Positions 13,301 to 24,900 of a DNA stretch of 64,000 nt are shown piece by piece; position 1 is the first letter of the stretch, and every line of letters begins with the position of its first letter. Both the position numbers and the translations under genes were made by a program. The notes beneath the pieces are model-generated. The model was not told the origin of the DNA. It did no database searches and was given only the letters and a program-made list of their open reading frames with translations. The stretch comes from Phoenix dactylifera. Lineage: Eukaryota > Streptophyta > Magnoliopsida > Arecales > Arecaceae. The stretch spans positions 10,556,694 to 10,620,693 of the forward strand of contig NC_052405.1 in the NCBI RefSeq assembly GCF_009389715.1, given 5' to 3'.

Positions 13301-16300
13301 ACCTGGTTGCATCATAGGTATTTTGTATCTACATAACACTAGTTAGAACATAAAATTTAATATAAACAACTTAAGAAGACATCGCTTAAAATACCAATAT
13401 ACAAAATTAACCTAAAAAATCTTGAAACAGCAATCATGTAGAACATAGCTGTTACAGCAATTATAGTGACATTGTAAAGGTAGCAATGCATGTAAGACAG
13501 CCATTGTAGGCATTGAAACTGTGTTATTTAAATCCAAGATAAAATGTTGAACATCAAAAAAATAATTATTTGAGAACAAATAAGCATACTTGTCCATAGC
13601 CAACATCAACGCCATACACATATGATGCACCATGCTGAAGCAAACAATCTGTAAAACCACCCGTGGACAACCCTGAATCAAGAGCTACTTTTCCAACAAC
13701 ATCCACACCAAATTGTTCAATAGCAGCCTCTAGTTTGTATCCTGCTCTGCATGAAAGGAAAATGAATCAGATCATAGAAAAACGCTAAGCAATACTTTTA
13801 GATTGCAACTAAAATATGAAATGGTAGATTGGCGGTTTCCATGAAAGCATCACCTACATACGTATTTTGGAACTTCAGCCTTTATCTCTACAATTGATTT
13901 CTCAGATACAGGTGTTCCAGCTTTGTTTACTACTCTTCCATCCACAAAAACTTTGCCTATAAAGAATATGAAAATAGGGAGGCCACGGTAACAAAATAAG
14001 GTGTCATATTTTAGACTGTAAGAAAAAATAGCAATGAGGCATCGAAAAGCCAACATGACAAAAAAAAGAGAGAGATTGTACCCATGAAATACCTATCAAC
14101 ATGGTTTTGCATTAAGTATTTACATACCTATGAATCAATATGCCCAAAAACTATACTTAGGAATCTCTATGATCAAAATCAGTTATGCACGCAAAATAGT
14201 TACAAGTTTTGATCAAGATATATGGTTTTGAAAGATTTCATCAAGGGTTGCCCATTTTGACAAAAAAGTTAATCACTATACTGCTCAGCAGTAAAGAAAA
14301 CTGGAGGGCTCACTGAAACTCAAACCTTGTTCTACTAAATTCTTATTTTTCCATTTTATAGGAGGACAAGAAGAATGTGGTTTAAGGTTATGAGGATGGT
14401 TAATAAGCTTGTCTACTTTTTTTTGACAATTTGGGCAGAAATAAAAAAAGTTATGATTATCGGAGTAAAAGATTACTGAATTTGTTTCTATCCCCAATGA
14501 GATCTGAGCTCACGGGACATTTAGTTTACATTGTTTTGCAACATCATAATGAAATCACCCAGCCTATCTAGCAAAATCCACAGGAGGTTGGGGTAGGGAA
14601 TTTAGGTCGTACTAATAGTCTCCTCATGATTAAATTAACCTATTAATCCTCTCTTTTGACCTTCACAGGATTATGAAACTATAATTTTGCATTCCAACTC
14701 AGTTTTAATTGGGTAATTAGATCACAAGTCTTTGCCCTCATAGTGTTTTCCTGCGTTAATTTCTGCTTTTAAGGAAAGGTGGGAGCATACCACCATTAAT
14801 AGACTAAGGTGGCATTTGGTTTCAAGAAAAAAGAAGAGATAATCCTCAAAATTGAAGAAAAGAAGGAAGAAAAAAATATTAAGCTTTTCTGGAGAAAGAA
14901 AAAGAAAATAATGTTAGCAGTGGTTGATGATGGTGGTGGTTGTTAAAACTAACTTATTTTGGTTTTGGAATGATATCTAGTCACTTTGATCCCTTCATGG
15001 TTCATAATTAATTGTTTAATTCAATCATGAGCATGATGATCCATTTAGTTTCTTCAATGCATAAAGTGAGGATCATGTCCTATCATCCTAGCCCACTTCA
15101 AGTAAGCATGCCATAAACATCATCATCATGTCTATCACTTCTCCGAGTCTAGTATTCTATCAATTCAAATTTCACTAGACTACTTGGTTAATCATGCCCA
15201 CATAGCTAAACCTAAAAAAAACTATAATTAGTTATTAGCCTCCAATCCTCTTTAGAATGAATCCTTCAATAACACTGCTCAAATACCAAATTATGAAACT
15301 TGGGAAGTATGGGAATGGGCTTATTAGGTTTATAGTGTTAGTTAAAGATCATCAAAGGATATTGTATCATTCAAGCACATTATTACAGCTACCAACATGA
15401 GAAGAAACTAAGAATGTTTCGCATGAAGATAAATATAAAGAAAGGGTACAGACTACAGACAGATTGAGAAACAATGAGATGAGGTTTCAGATTAGGGAAA
15501 TTAAATCAAAAACTGTGTCTCAGCCATAAAATACGAAAGATTTTTTTTTTAAAAAGAGAAAAAGATAAATAACACTACACATAAAAAGCAACTGCTTGCA
15601 CATGCAAGTTCCATAATAGGCCTAGGATGTTTGCTGTTATGCATATGATGACTTAGATTTCAGATCTTTGGCAAGTAAATGAATGGAATATTAGGTAAAG
15701 AGAGAGCTACTACTTGTCATTAAGTAGCACACCTATAAAGCTATTGAAGTTAGGCAGTAATTTAAAAAAAAAAAAATAAGTAGAAGTTGCTGAGCAACTA
15801 ACCTTGTATGATCCATGATTGAATGAATGTCCGGCTATATTGCTGGAACCTTTCAAGACATACCTCATCCAATCGCCTTCTCCTAAACAGGTGACAGTAT
15901 TTGTTGCAATTTTGAGTTAAAAAAAGTACTTTTCAACATCATTATAACAATTGTACTGTAGTATAACTACAAAGACATGGGTTAAGCCTTTCTTGATTTG
16001 TAGCATACTTGATTACTGTGCAACTCGGCCGATAAAAGGATAAAGATGAAATTTGGAATTTTTTTACCATTTCCAGGGAATAACGGCAAGGTCGTGGGAC
16101 TCATAAAATATCCCCTCCACCGAAAATTAACTTTTAGTTCCTAACCTAGAAGACTGTGCTCACCTTGAAGAAGGTCCCATTTGCTTCTTTTACTAAGCCT
16201 CAAATGTTACAGCATAGTACATATGCGAGTATGACAAGCACTTAATGAAAGATTTTAAAACCTTGTCCTCATCAATGAACCAAGAGCGACACCCTAATTT

Positions 16301-17241
16301 GTAAGGTCAACGCCAGATCCATACTGCAAACCAGAAAAAAGTGTCGAAATTCTTTCAAAATTCAGTCCTGCAACCTGTTAGAAACGAACAGTGCGGGCCT
16401 TTATTGGGTTATACAGATTTTCTGTTTCACTACAAAATTCCCACCTAAAAACATAAATTGTGCTTTGGATAGAAAATACGAGGAGGCAAACTAGTTTTTA
16501 ATTATTTATTTTAAGAAGTAAAAGGATGATTTTACAATCTGCAAAGTCCAAAGTCCAAACGAGTTAATGATGATCTCAACTATAGTTTATTCAAAACTAG
16601 CAAGAATGAACAGATATTGTCCCATCTTCACCATAATTCTAAACCATTTAAAGATCCTCCTACCTAAACTATTTCGCCGAAAATTCATATAATTAATAAG
16701 GAGTTCAAACATCATCACAGAGAGAGAGAGAGGAATTAATAGGAAGCTTACTTCTTCGGCAGCTGAACCTTTTCCGCTTTTGCAACCGCATAGCTTCTGA
16801 CATGACATAATGGCGATTGCCCATCTCCCCATGTCACTGAATTCAAAACAAGTATTATCAGAAAATTATCAAAAAAAAAAGCATAAATAGAATAGGAGAT
16901 TAAAATAACAAAGAAAAGGAAAGAAAAACAAAGCTGCGCATGATTTCATCAGTTATCCAATGAAATAGTACTGTCCCACTAATTAGAAGAAAATTCATGA
17001 ATCACGAATTAATAAATGAAAAGGAAAACCAGTGGAATCGTTGAGAAAGTTGAAGCAAACAGACTGCAGGGGCAAAATAACGAAGAAAAGTCTCCCAAAA
17101 CCAAATGAAAGAAAAAAATGGAAACGAGGGTAAGGAAAGAAAGAGAATTGTACGCTGAAATCGCCGGTAGAAGCCGGATTTAATGGAGGAGAAGAGGAAG
17201 TGCGTGGCGGAAGAACGAGAGAGAGGGACGCTCGGAGCCAT
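7330..17241 (-). CDS. TlyA/hemolysin-A-type RNA 2'-O-methyltransferase, organelle-targeted
   Basis: Nine minus-strand coding exons read as 17241-17154, 16836-16752, 15882-15803, 13956-13854, 13746-13590, 11424-11296, 9329-9243, 8775-8731 and 7467-7330. All junctions are GT-AG and the phases are consistent, giving 303 residues. Residues 1 to about 58 are rich in Ser, Arg and hydrophobics, as in a plastid or mitochondrial transit peptide. Residues 61-120 are an S4 RNA-binding domain ([12 protein letters not shown], then [17 protein letters not shown]). Residues from 120 form a Rossmann SAM-methyltransferase domain with DSGLSTGGF at about 142-150. The K-D-K-E tetrad of the family fits K123, D206 (TLDLSF), K234 (LVKPQFE) and E290 (NTEFLV). 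Bacterial TlyA methylates rRNA cytidines, so an organellar rRNA is the likely substrate; that is inference. Family members are often annotated 'hemolysin', but the domains are enzymatic. The first five exons lie in the duplicated segment. Confidence 0.9.
12525..12960. mobile_element. Degraded MITE-like insertion in methyltransferase intron 5
   Basis: The stretch starts near 'gcatttgctaggctgaataa' and ends near 'actgcctgccaaacatagc', which are imperfect inverted complements of the 'atgctatgtttggcagg' kind seen at ends of PIF/Harbinger-like MITEs. Internally, paired 'ccatgg' motifs and gggataagt-type words recur in both orientations. It lies just left of the duplication start (13061) and so is present once. 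The ends are too eroded to define a target duplication. Confidence 0.35.
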
Positions 17242-17404
17242 CTCTCTTGCTCCTCCGTTCTCCTATCCTGGTTTCCTTCGGTCGGCTCTCTCTGGCATTT
17301 GGGTTCCGTAAATCGCCATGTAAGGCTTAACCATCCTGTATGGACCCGGATCCAATTCGCATCCGCGCCCGACCCAGTAAGAGACAACCCGCACATTTTT
17401 TTTT

Positions 17405-17850
17405 TTTAAATGAATACTCTCCTTAAAAATTCAAAATTACGTGAATACCTTCTTAAAATTTATATTTATTTTTTATACCCTCATAAAACACTGTTTTGCA
17501 CAAATACTTCTAATATAATGATTTTTCTAACACCGTTAATAAAAACTATAGTTATTTTAATTAAAAATAAAATAAAATTTTGAAATTACTTTTTTGTTTC
17601 CTATCGCGATCGTCATATAAATGTTTCTTTTTACACATCTATTTATTAAGAATATTTTAATTACTTTAATTTGAACTATTAATTTTTTAACAGTGTTAGA
17701 TAGTGTAAGTACATACACAAAAATAAAAATAAAAAAAAAAGTAGAATAGCAAAATAAGTTTTTTATGAGGATATAAATGTAAATATTAATTTTGAAAGAA
17801 TATTCATACAAAATTTGATATTTAGAAATTTTTTTTTTGTTTGTGTTATC
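17405..17850. mobile_element. Mutator-like MITE with long terminal inverted repeats (unit A)
   Basis: The left arm (tgaatactctccttaaaaat..., then ataccctcataaaacac) is the imperfect inverse complement of the right arm (gaggatataaatg...gaatattcatacaaaatttg) over roughly 70 bp. The element carries no coding frame. The same copy is at 44308-44725 in unit B, so it predates that duplication. The arms closely resemble those of the larger element at 18075-19639, so both belong to one family. Exact ends are uncertain by about 10-20 bp. Confidence 0.6.
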
Positions 17851-18074
17851 GGATCTGCGCGGTGGGTTAAACTGGTTAGATCGCAGATCGGCCAGATTGG
17901 TCGTCCAGACCGCCCACCGACTATAAATGATAAAATCGCGTGAATCTTTATTAAATTGGAGGCTCATCCTAACTATTTCGATGTTTTTAATCACCATATG
18001 GTTTTTATTGTACCTATTTTGATATTGAATATACGACTCATTCAAATAGGACGCATAAATCAATTTTATTTTTG

Positions 18075-19639
18075 GATTTTTTGCATAGATACCCTTCTAA
18101 ATATAGAATTTTGCGGAATACCCTTCTAAAATTAATATTTGCATGTATACCCTCGTAAAATATTTATTTTGCTATTCTATCTTTTTTATTCTTATTTTTT
18201 CATATGTACTCATGCCATCTAATGCCATGAAAAAATTTATTGTTTTTAAATTAAAATGACTAAAATATTCTTAATGGGTAGGCGTGTAAATAAAAAAATT
18301 TATAGAGATATACAAGTAAATAAAAATTTTACCATGCTTTTGGATAAGAATTTGGGCAAATCTAATAAACCATATCATAATTATGAGGTGCTGGGCGACC
18401 CGTGACTTGAAAGACTTGCAATTGACCTCCAGTCAGAATAGGTGACCCATGACATACTAACTGAGTCCGTCTACAAGCCAAACCTTCTTCCAAAATCCAT
18501 TTCCATTGCAGAAAACTGGCACATGACCCATATTTAGTTGAGTGTTCCCTCACTTTCTCCCTTCAAAAGTTAAAAGGAAACAAAAACGAAAAAACAGAAG
18601 GAAAAAAAAAAAAAAAAAAGCCAGCTACCGAGACGCCAGAAGTATCAACAGTGTAATAGATCGAGAGAGAATCCTGACGGGCCGAGGTTCCTTTGGATTC
18701 TGTGAACCTATGCTTGTTGCTATCCTTCCACACTAGAACCCGACTTCCCTTAGGGCTTTTCCTCCTCATTGGCTGGCATTTCTCATCCCTTTAGAGAATA
18801 ATAAGGCCATGGGAGCAAGCTAACAAGCTCCTAAGAAACCCATATCTCCTTCCTGTCTGCCTTGAAAACCCGCCATAAATTCACTTAAAAACGACCAATA
18901 GTACCACCACCCACACACACAAAAAAAAGAAGAGACTCTCTTGCTTGTTATCACAAAGCAAACTCATTTCTCTGAGCTTTTGCTGGATTTTAGGTGGCTT
19001 TGTGCAGCCTTTATCCTGATTTTGTTTCTCTTTTTCTGTTTCCACTACCACCAACTCGATCAGTGCTGTTAAAGCCACCTACTTAGCATCATTTCTGGTC
19101 CTTAGACAAGCCACCTTCTTTCCAACTCAAACCAGCAGTCCTCTCTCTCTCTCTCTCTCTCTCTTCTGGGCCCAAGAGATTCTGAAGCAGAGCACAGCTG
19201 TGTGGAGCTCCAGTCTTCTTCTTCTTCTTCTTCTTCTGGCACAAGAACAGCTGTCTTCTGAAGCCGGGTTCCGCGGGGTGGTGTGGGGCGGGGCGGGGCG
19301 GGGCGGGGTTGGGGCGGAGGGAAGGGAAGAGTAAGGCACCGTTGGGGAAGCCGAAGCTGGCACCGGAGGCGGGCGAGGTTGGGGCGGAGGGGAGGGAAGA
19401 GTAAGGCACCGTTGGGGAAGCCGAAGCTGGCACCGGAGGCGAGGGTAAGAATAATAAAGTCATTTTAAATTTTTAATTTATTTTTAATTAATATAAATAT
19501 ATTTATTTAAAGAATAGCCGTTATATTAGGGATATTTGTACAATAACAAAGTTTTATGAGGATATACATGTAAATGTTAATTTTAAAAAAATATTCACGC
19601 AAAATTCGATATTCAGAAGGGTATCCATGCAAAAAATTC
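18075..19639. mobile_element. Pack-MULE-like element carrying gene-leader sequence
   Basis: The ends gattttttgcatagatacc (18075 on) and the inverse of ggtatccatgcaaaaaattc (to 19639) match as inverted repeats, and the similarity extends about 170-200 bp inward. A 10-11 bp target duplication TTTATTTTT(T)G flanks it (18065-18074 and 19640-19650), typical of Mutator-like elements. Unit B has the uninterrupted site at about 44968-44980. The interior (about 18360-19450) is unlike a transposase. It holds pyrimidine-rich leader-like sequence, CT and CTT runs and a GC-rich block, as expected of captured 5' gene sequence. The donor gene is not identifiable from sequence alone. Confidence 0.72.
19301..19445. 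repeat. 70-bp direct repeat, two units, with GGGGC run
   Basis: The block 19301-19370 is repeated at 19371-19440 almost exactly (ggggcggaggg...gtaaggcaccg...ccgaagctggcaccgg). It follows four to five tandem GGGGC pentamers at about 19283-19308. It lies inside the Pack-MULE-like element. A CTT microsatellite precedes it at about 19209-19236. Confidence 0.85.
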
Positions 19640-19650
19640 TTTATTTTTTG

Positions 19651-20530
19651 AATTACGAGCAAACTGGCAAATACGTCTGATAAAACAACTATAAATGTGA
19701 TATATAAAATATAAATGAATATAAAATAGAAAAATAATTATATAGAAAGCATGAAAATTTATGCAGAAAGAAAGAAAAAGAATAAAATAAAAAAACAAAA
19801 AGATGTGGATCAAACAAGAAAAATTAAAATAAAAAAATAAAGTAAAATAAGCAAAAATAACTCTAGAAAGAATGCATAACTTACAACTACATAATCAGGA
19901 CAAATCAATTAAATTGGTACTTTGGAATATAACAACATTAAAAAGTAAAAAATATATAAGAAGTGGATAACAGAAATAGAATTAACATATAATTAAAAGA
20001 TCGTGCAAAAATAGATATTTAAATAAAATATAAAATGCAAAATGGGAAAAATTAAATAGATACACAAAATATAAAATATAGACAAAAAGAAAAGTTTAAA
20101 GATGTAACAAAGATCAAAAGAATATATAGTAAATAAAAATTTTTATGAAATATCAATGTATATTTAAATAAAAAGTATGAAAAAGTAAATTTATAAGTGA
20201 GGACAAGAAGAGATAGAGAGCATTTACTTTGGGGTGGGCGAGGGAATCCGTATTGGAGATAAAAAGGAAGGTAGTTGAAAGAGAGAATACATGAGATAAT
20301 ATATCTCAAATTTTTGGAATGTAAAGCTTATTCATATGAGAGATATGATTTTTTTATGTAAAGATAAAATTTAAAACAAAGATGTGACAAATAGAAATTT
20401 GAGAGATCCTTTTACATTTTGACCTTGGAAAGTTACTATACATGAGATTGGAGAGAGACATGTGGAAAATATAATAAAGAACCTTTTCAAATTTGAACAT
20501 GGGAAGTTAGGATAGCTTGGATTGGAGGCT

Positions 20531-20615
<85 letters not shown>

Positions 20616-21650
20616 ATCTTCAATTACATAAATATCCATTTATAATTTAAAAATTATGGACAACATTTTTGACACAAAATTTTTGTGGTATAATCCTCTC
20701 TCATTCAATAACATAGTATAGATTTTGTCAATAAATTATTAATTAGTTCCTATATCAGAAGAAAAGTCAACTTTTACTCTTATCTTTGAACAAGTAATAA
20801 ATATCATAAAAATGATTCATTTGAGATTTCATTGGACCATTGTACTTTATAAATTAAGTTTCTAATTGGCATGTCTATGCATCTGTATTACTATGTTTCT
20901 ATAGCCATTTATACATATGTCATACTCTAAGACATTACAAAAACAATTAGTATGGTTTGATATCTACCAATGCAAATTTAACACACTTGAGACTTACAAA
21001 ATAATTCAAAAAATGAAGAAAATATAGAGTTAGGCTAGAATGCACTTGAATGCATTTGACCCCTAATGCTTTTTAATGAAAATATATAATGTTGAATATT
21101 TTAAGATAAAATTGACACCGCGAAGCATGATTTATGGTGTATAAAATATTCAGAAGCAAAAAAATACACAATTTTAAGAAAATTTTTAGCCATGCATTGA
21201 ACTGATGGAAAATGAATAATATTAAAAGTATGATGCCATATCTTTATTTGATTTATAGTCTAAAAGCATCCAAATCAACTAAAATTTGATCTACATAAGT
21301 TTTAAAGTATTTATATCAAAATCAAAGGCTTATACTTGAAAATTACATAGCCTGTAATATACTTTAGTTTATTAGCTTTATTTTATGCTTGCTTGATGTA
21401 GAGGCGAGAGATCTCTAAAATAAATAGTTATTAGTCTCAAGGTATTTTATACATCATAGATGATCAATGATGTGGATTTTTATTTTGAGAAGTATATCAT
21501 TAATTTTCATTAGAAAGCATTTACAACCAAATAATCTTGAATGTACCACAACCTAACTGAATAATGCATATATAAATTAAATAAAAAATATATTCAAGAA
21601 AATCTACCTATACTACTGTTATTGGTACGTATTTATCAAAATATACATGT
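19651..21650. other. Intergenic region between divergent methyltransferase and CPSF73-I genes
   Basis: AT-rich sequence without a credible coding frame, collinear with about 44981-46870 in unit B. A compound microsatellite, (CA)n then (GA)n, lies at about 20532-20613. The matching place in unit B (about 45918-45950) has only a short impure GA run, so the tract expanded in A or contracted in B. Confidence 0.7.
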
Positions 21651-21989
21651 GGAAGGGTAGTTCGCAGCCGATTTCTGACTGAGTCCCATGATTTTCTATT
21701 GCCGACTATAGGAGCCGGGATCCCTGCTTAAACCGAATCAGACTAGGCATCCCAAACCCTAAACTATTTCAACAGAAATCTCGGTCCTCCTCTCTCTCTC
21801 TCTCTTCCAATATCTCTTCGTATCATTCCACCCACTGCGAGATTTCCATTTCGAAACCCCCCAATCCAGTTTAGAGCTCAGATTCTATCCTTTGAACCAG
21901 CCGAAACCCTAGGAAGGCGAAGGATTTCTTACGTATAGAGATGGATTTATAGCCCAGCTTACCAAGATCGCGCCTTTGGTGGTTTAGAG

Positions 21990-24900
21990 ATGGCGTCCGC
22001 CATGACCGGCGGCCAGGTCTGGGCGCTCAAGAGGCGGGAATCGACGGCGACGAGGGAAGGGGATCGGCTCACCATCACCCCATTGGGCGCCGGCAATGAG
22101 GTGGGGCGCTCCTGTGTGTATATGTCCTACAAAGGGAAGACCGTCTTGGTATAAAAGCTTTAACCTTTCTTTCTCCCGTTTTGTCTACCGTGTCTACTAT
22201 TGATTCATTTCTCGTGTTGTGAGCTTGGTTTCTGTGAGATTGAGAGTGGGTTTGTTTTGGGTGGTTGGCAGTTCGACTGTGGAATCCATCTAGCGTACTC
22301 GGGGATGGCTGCCTTGCCATATTTTGATGAGATCGATCCTTCGACTATCGACGTGCTTCTTGTGACTCAGTATGTGTTACTCCTCCTCGTTCTCTATAAT
22401 TGTTGATAAATAAAAATTTATTTATGAAAAATTAAGAATGGACTTGATGCTTATATGAATTGTGTGAAGTTATGGTTTATGTTGATTATGTGAAATGGTT
22501 CTACATTTAAACAATGAAAGGAAATTTCATTCTTGTTATATTTTGTTGCTGACTGTATCATGGATTGCCCTGCTGATTTCGGTAATTTCTCAATATCAAA
22601 CTTATTTTTGTTGCAGCCAAGTGCTAAAAGTGAGTCATTTGCTTCTAATGTTTTTTCTTAGTTGGGACAAAGATATATTGACATCCGATGTCAAAATTGA
22701 TGCTAGGATGTGTAAGCATGAACGTATGGTTGATTAAAACAATGAAAGTTGTTATTGTAATTTTTTGCTCGATAATCGATGGTATGGGAGACAAGCAAAA
22801 TTCCATTGAAACCCCAACAATTTGGGTGGCAAGAAGAGGATCTCTCTTCATTCTAAAGTTGCTCCTTTGGCAAAATAAATAAAAAGCTCAACTCACTATC
22901 ACCTCTTAATTTTTGATGTGATCACAAGTTTTTTGTTATGCTTTTCGCATAACTTGTCAGCAAACAATGTGCAGAAAAATTTTCGAAGTACTCCAATGTC
23001 TTTTCATGCGCGGTTGTTGGGTGTGCGTGCAATTTACACCAAGATACGATTATATTTATTGCTTCATGAACCATATATGAGCAATATCTGAAACTTACCC
23101 ATGCAACCAAGTGACCATTTAAATTATTATGATGCAATAAATTTAGTCATCTAAATACCATTCCACCAACTATTGGGTGCTTGGTTCACTATAACTTTTA
23201 AGTATATGTAGGCCCATCACACCTAAGCTCACTTGACATACCAATTATTATGGCCTATCTTGGGACTAAGCAGGCACTAGCGGATATGCCCAGAATCCAG
23301 ATTTAGTTATCTGAATTTCGAAGGTCGTTGCTCCACTATTGGATCTGAATGAAATTTAGAATCATCAAATCATAACAGATCTTCCTTCGATGGCTTCAAG
23401 TATATATTTTATCAGATTGATAGATAACATGCTGCAGCTCTCCATGGATGTGTCCAGCATCCAGTTTTAATGTTTTAGATTGCAAAGGCCTCTTTTCCTT
23501 GATCCACCATTGGATGAGGATGGTATTTGAAGGCAAAGAAACCTGATGGGTCTTTAATTTGCTTGCAGTAGATAGTCGATCAGACCTGTAAATTAGATTT
23601 TATCTATTACAGGAATAGTAGGAGCATAACCAGCAGCATCCTGTGATTGAGAACAATTTAAAAAGGGACCTGGCTTTGTCTTTGCGAAGCAAGAAATCAT
23701 CTCTTTTCTCACTCAAAGGTGGACAGTGAGTCCATCTATTGTTTTATGACTTCAACATCTGAACCAACAAAGACAGAAAATGATAGCTACAGTGGAATAA
23801 AGAAGAAATAAAGGAGGAGAAATGGATCACCAAGACTTGAATCTTCTCTTTCTTCTTTGATGGATGTAAGTCTTCACCTTCTAAGTTTGAAGCTATCTCA
23901 CGAAGAGAGCTTGCTGGCAAGGAGCTTCTCTTCTATTGGCATCTCTTCATGGATGCTTCTCTCCTTGAGATCTTCGTCACTACGACGAAGGTGTAGAACT
24001 CATGACATGAGCTGTTGTCTCTTAAGGGAGGCCAAGCTTGCTATATAGACGTGGGAGAGATAAGCCTTGGGAGAAATAGATATGAAAAAATCTCGCATCT
24101 GAGACTTGAGGATGGGGAAGAAGTGGTGGGATTTAATTTAACTAACATAAATTATATATTTAAGGTTCTAATTAGAACTCGAGTATCTCAATTGTTGATA
24201 GCTGGATTTGATGTAGCATGAGCCAATCCATTGAGGAGACGAGAAGCTCAAGAGCAAATCACATCCTTCCATGTTGAAGGTCTTAGTGGATCAAGTCAAA
24301 TCGCAAATTCCGTCCCGTTAGTGATTAAAGCAGTAGTAGGAAGCTCAATAAGTAAGCCTTTCCTCTACATAAGGATCAGTGGAAAGTGAATCTAGATAGT
24401 CTGTTGATTTGAAGACTAAATGCAAGTGTCAAAAACTAAGTTTTTATTGCCGAATTGATAAGTCTCACCATGAACCAGAGCCAATTGAATCCCATGCATG
24501 GGACATTTGAGTTTATGCCTTAGCTAGCGATAGACCAACCAATGAAGAGATAAGAAAGAAAACTTTGGATGAGATTGCTTTCTTGATATCCTTTTAAACT
24601 CTTACCTTAATAAGATTTGTCCCGGCCTTCACATGGAATCTCTTGATAGTTTAGCAATCATTCAAATCAGGTGTCTGATGGAAATCCCTCAAAACCACAC
24701 AGCCATGGCACCTAGCGAGGCGAGGTCCAAGCAACATTCGGGGATTAGATTGGGCAACTGATGAGTCTAGAGGCTGACCAAGCCTTTGGCGGCCAAAACA
24801 GGCAAAAGCAAATAGGCACAGGCCAAGACCAGCGCCTGTGCGCGACAACAACGGCAGCGCGCAGGACCAGCTCGCGCACCAGAATTCGCCCCATCAGCAC

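Noticed and set aside
7330..17241. Haemolysin toxin gene
   Set aside because: Homologues are often named hemolysin A, but the S4 domain plus FtsJ-like SAM domain and K-D-K-E tetrad identify an RNA methyltransferase.
17557..18063. 168-codon minus-strand frame
   Set aside because: It covers the AT-rich MITE and adjoining sequence, is low complexity (Ile, Phe, Lys, Asn) and is broken in unit B.
19089..19463. 124-codon Pro/Ala/Ser-rich minus-strand frame
   Set aside because: It reflects the GGGGC run, the CTT microsatellite and the 70-bp repeat rather than a protein.
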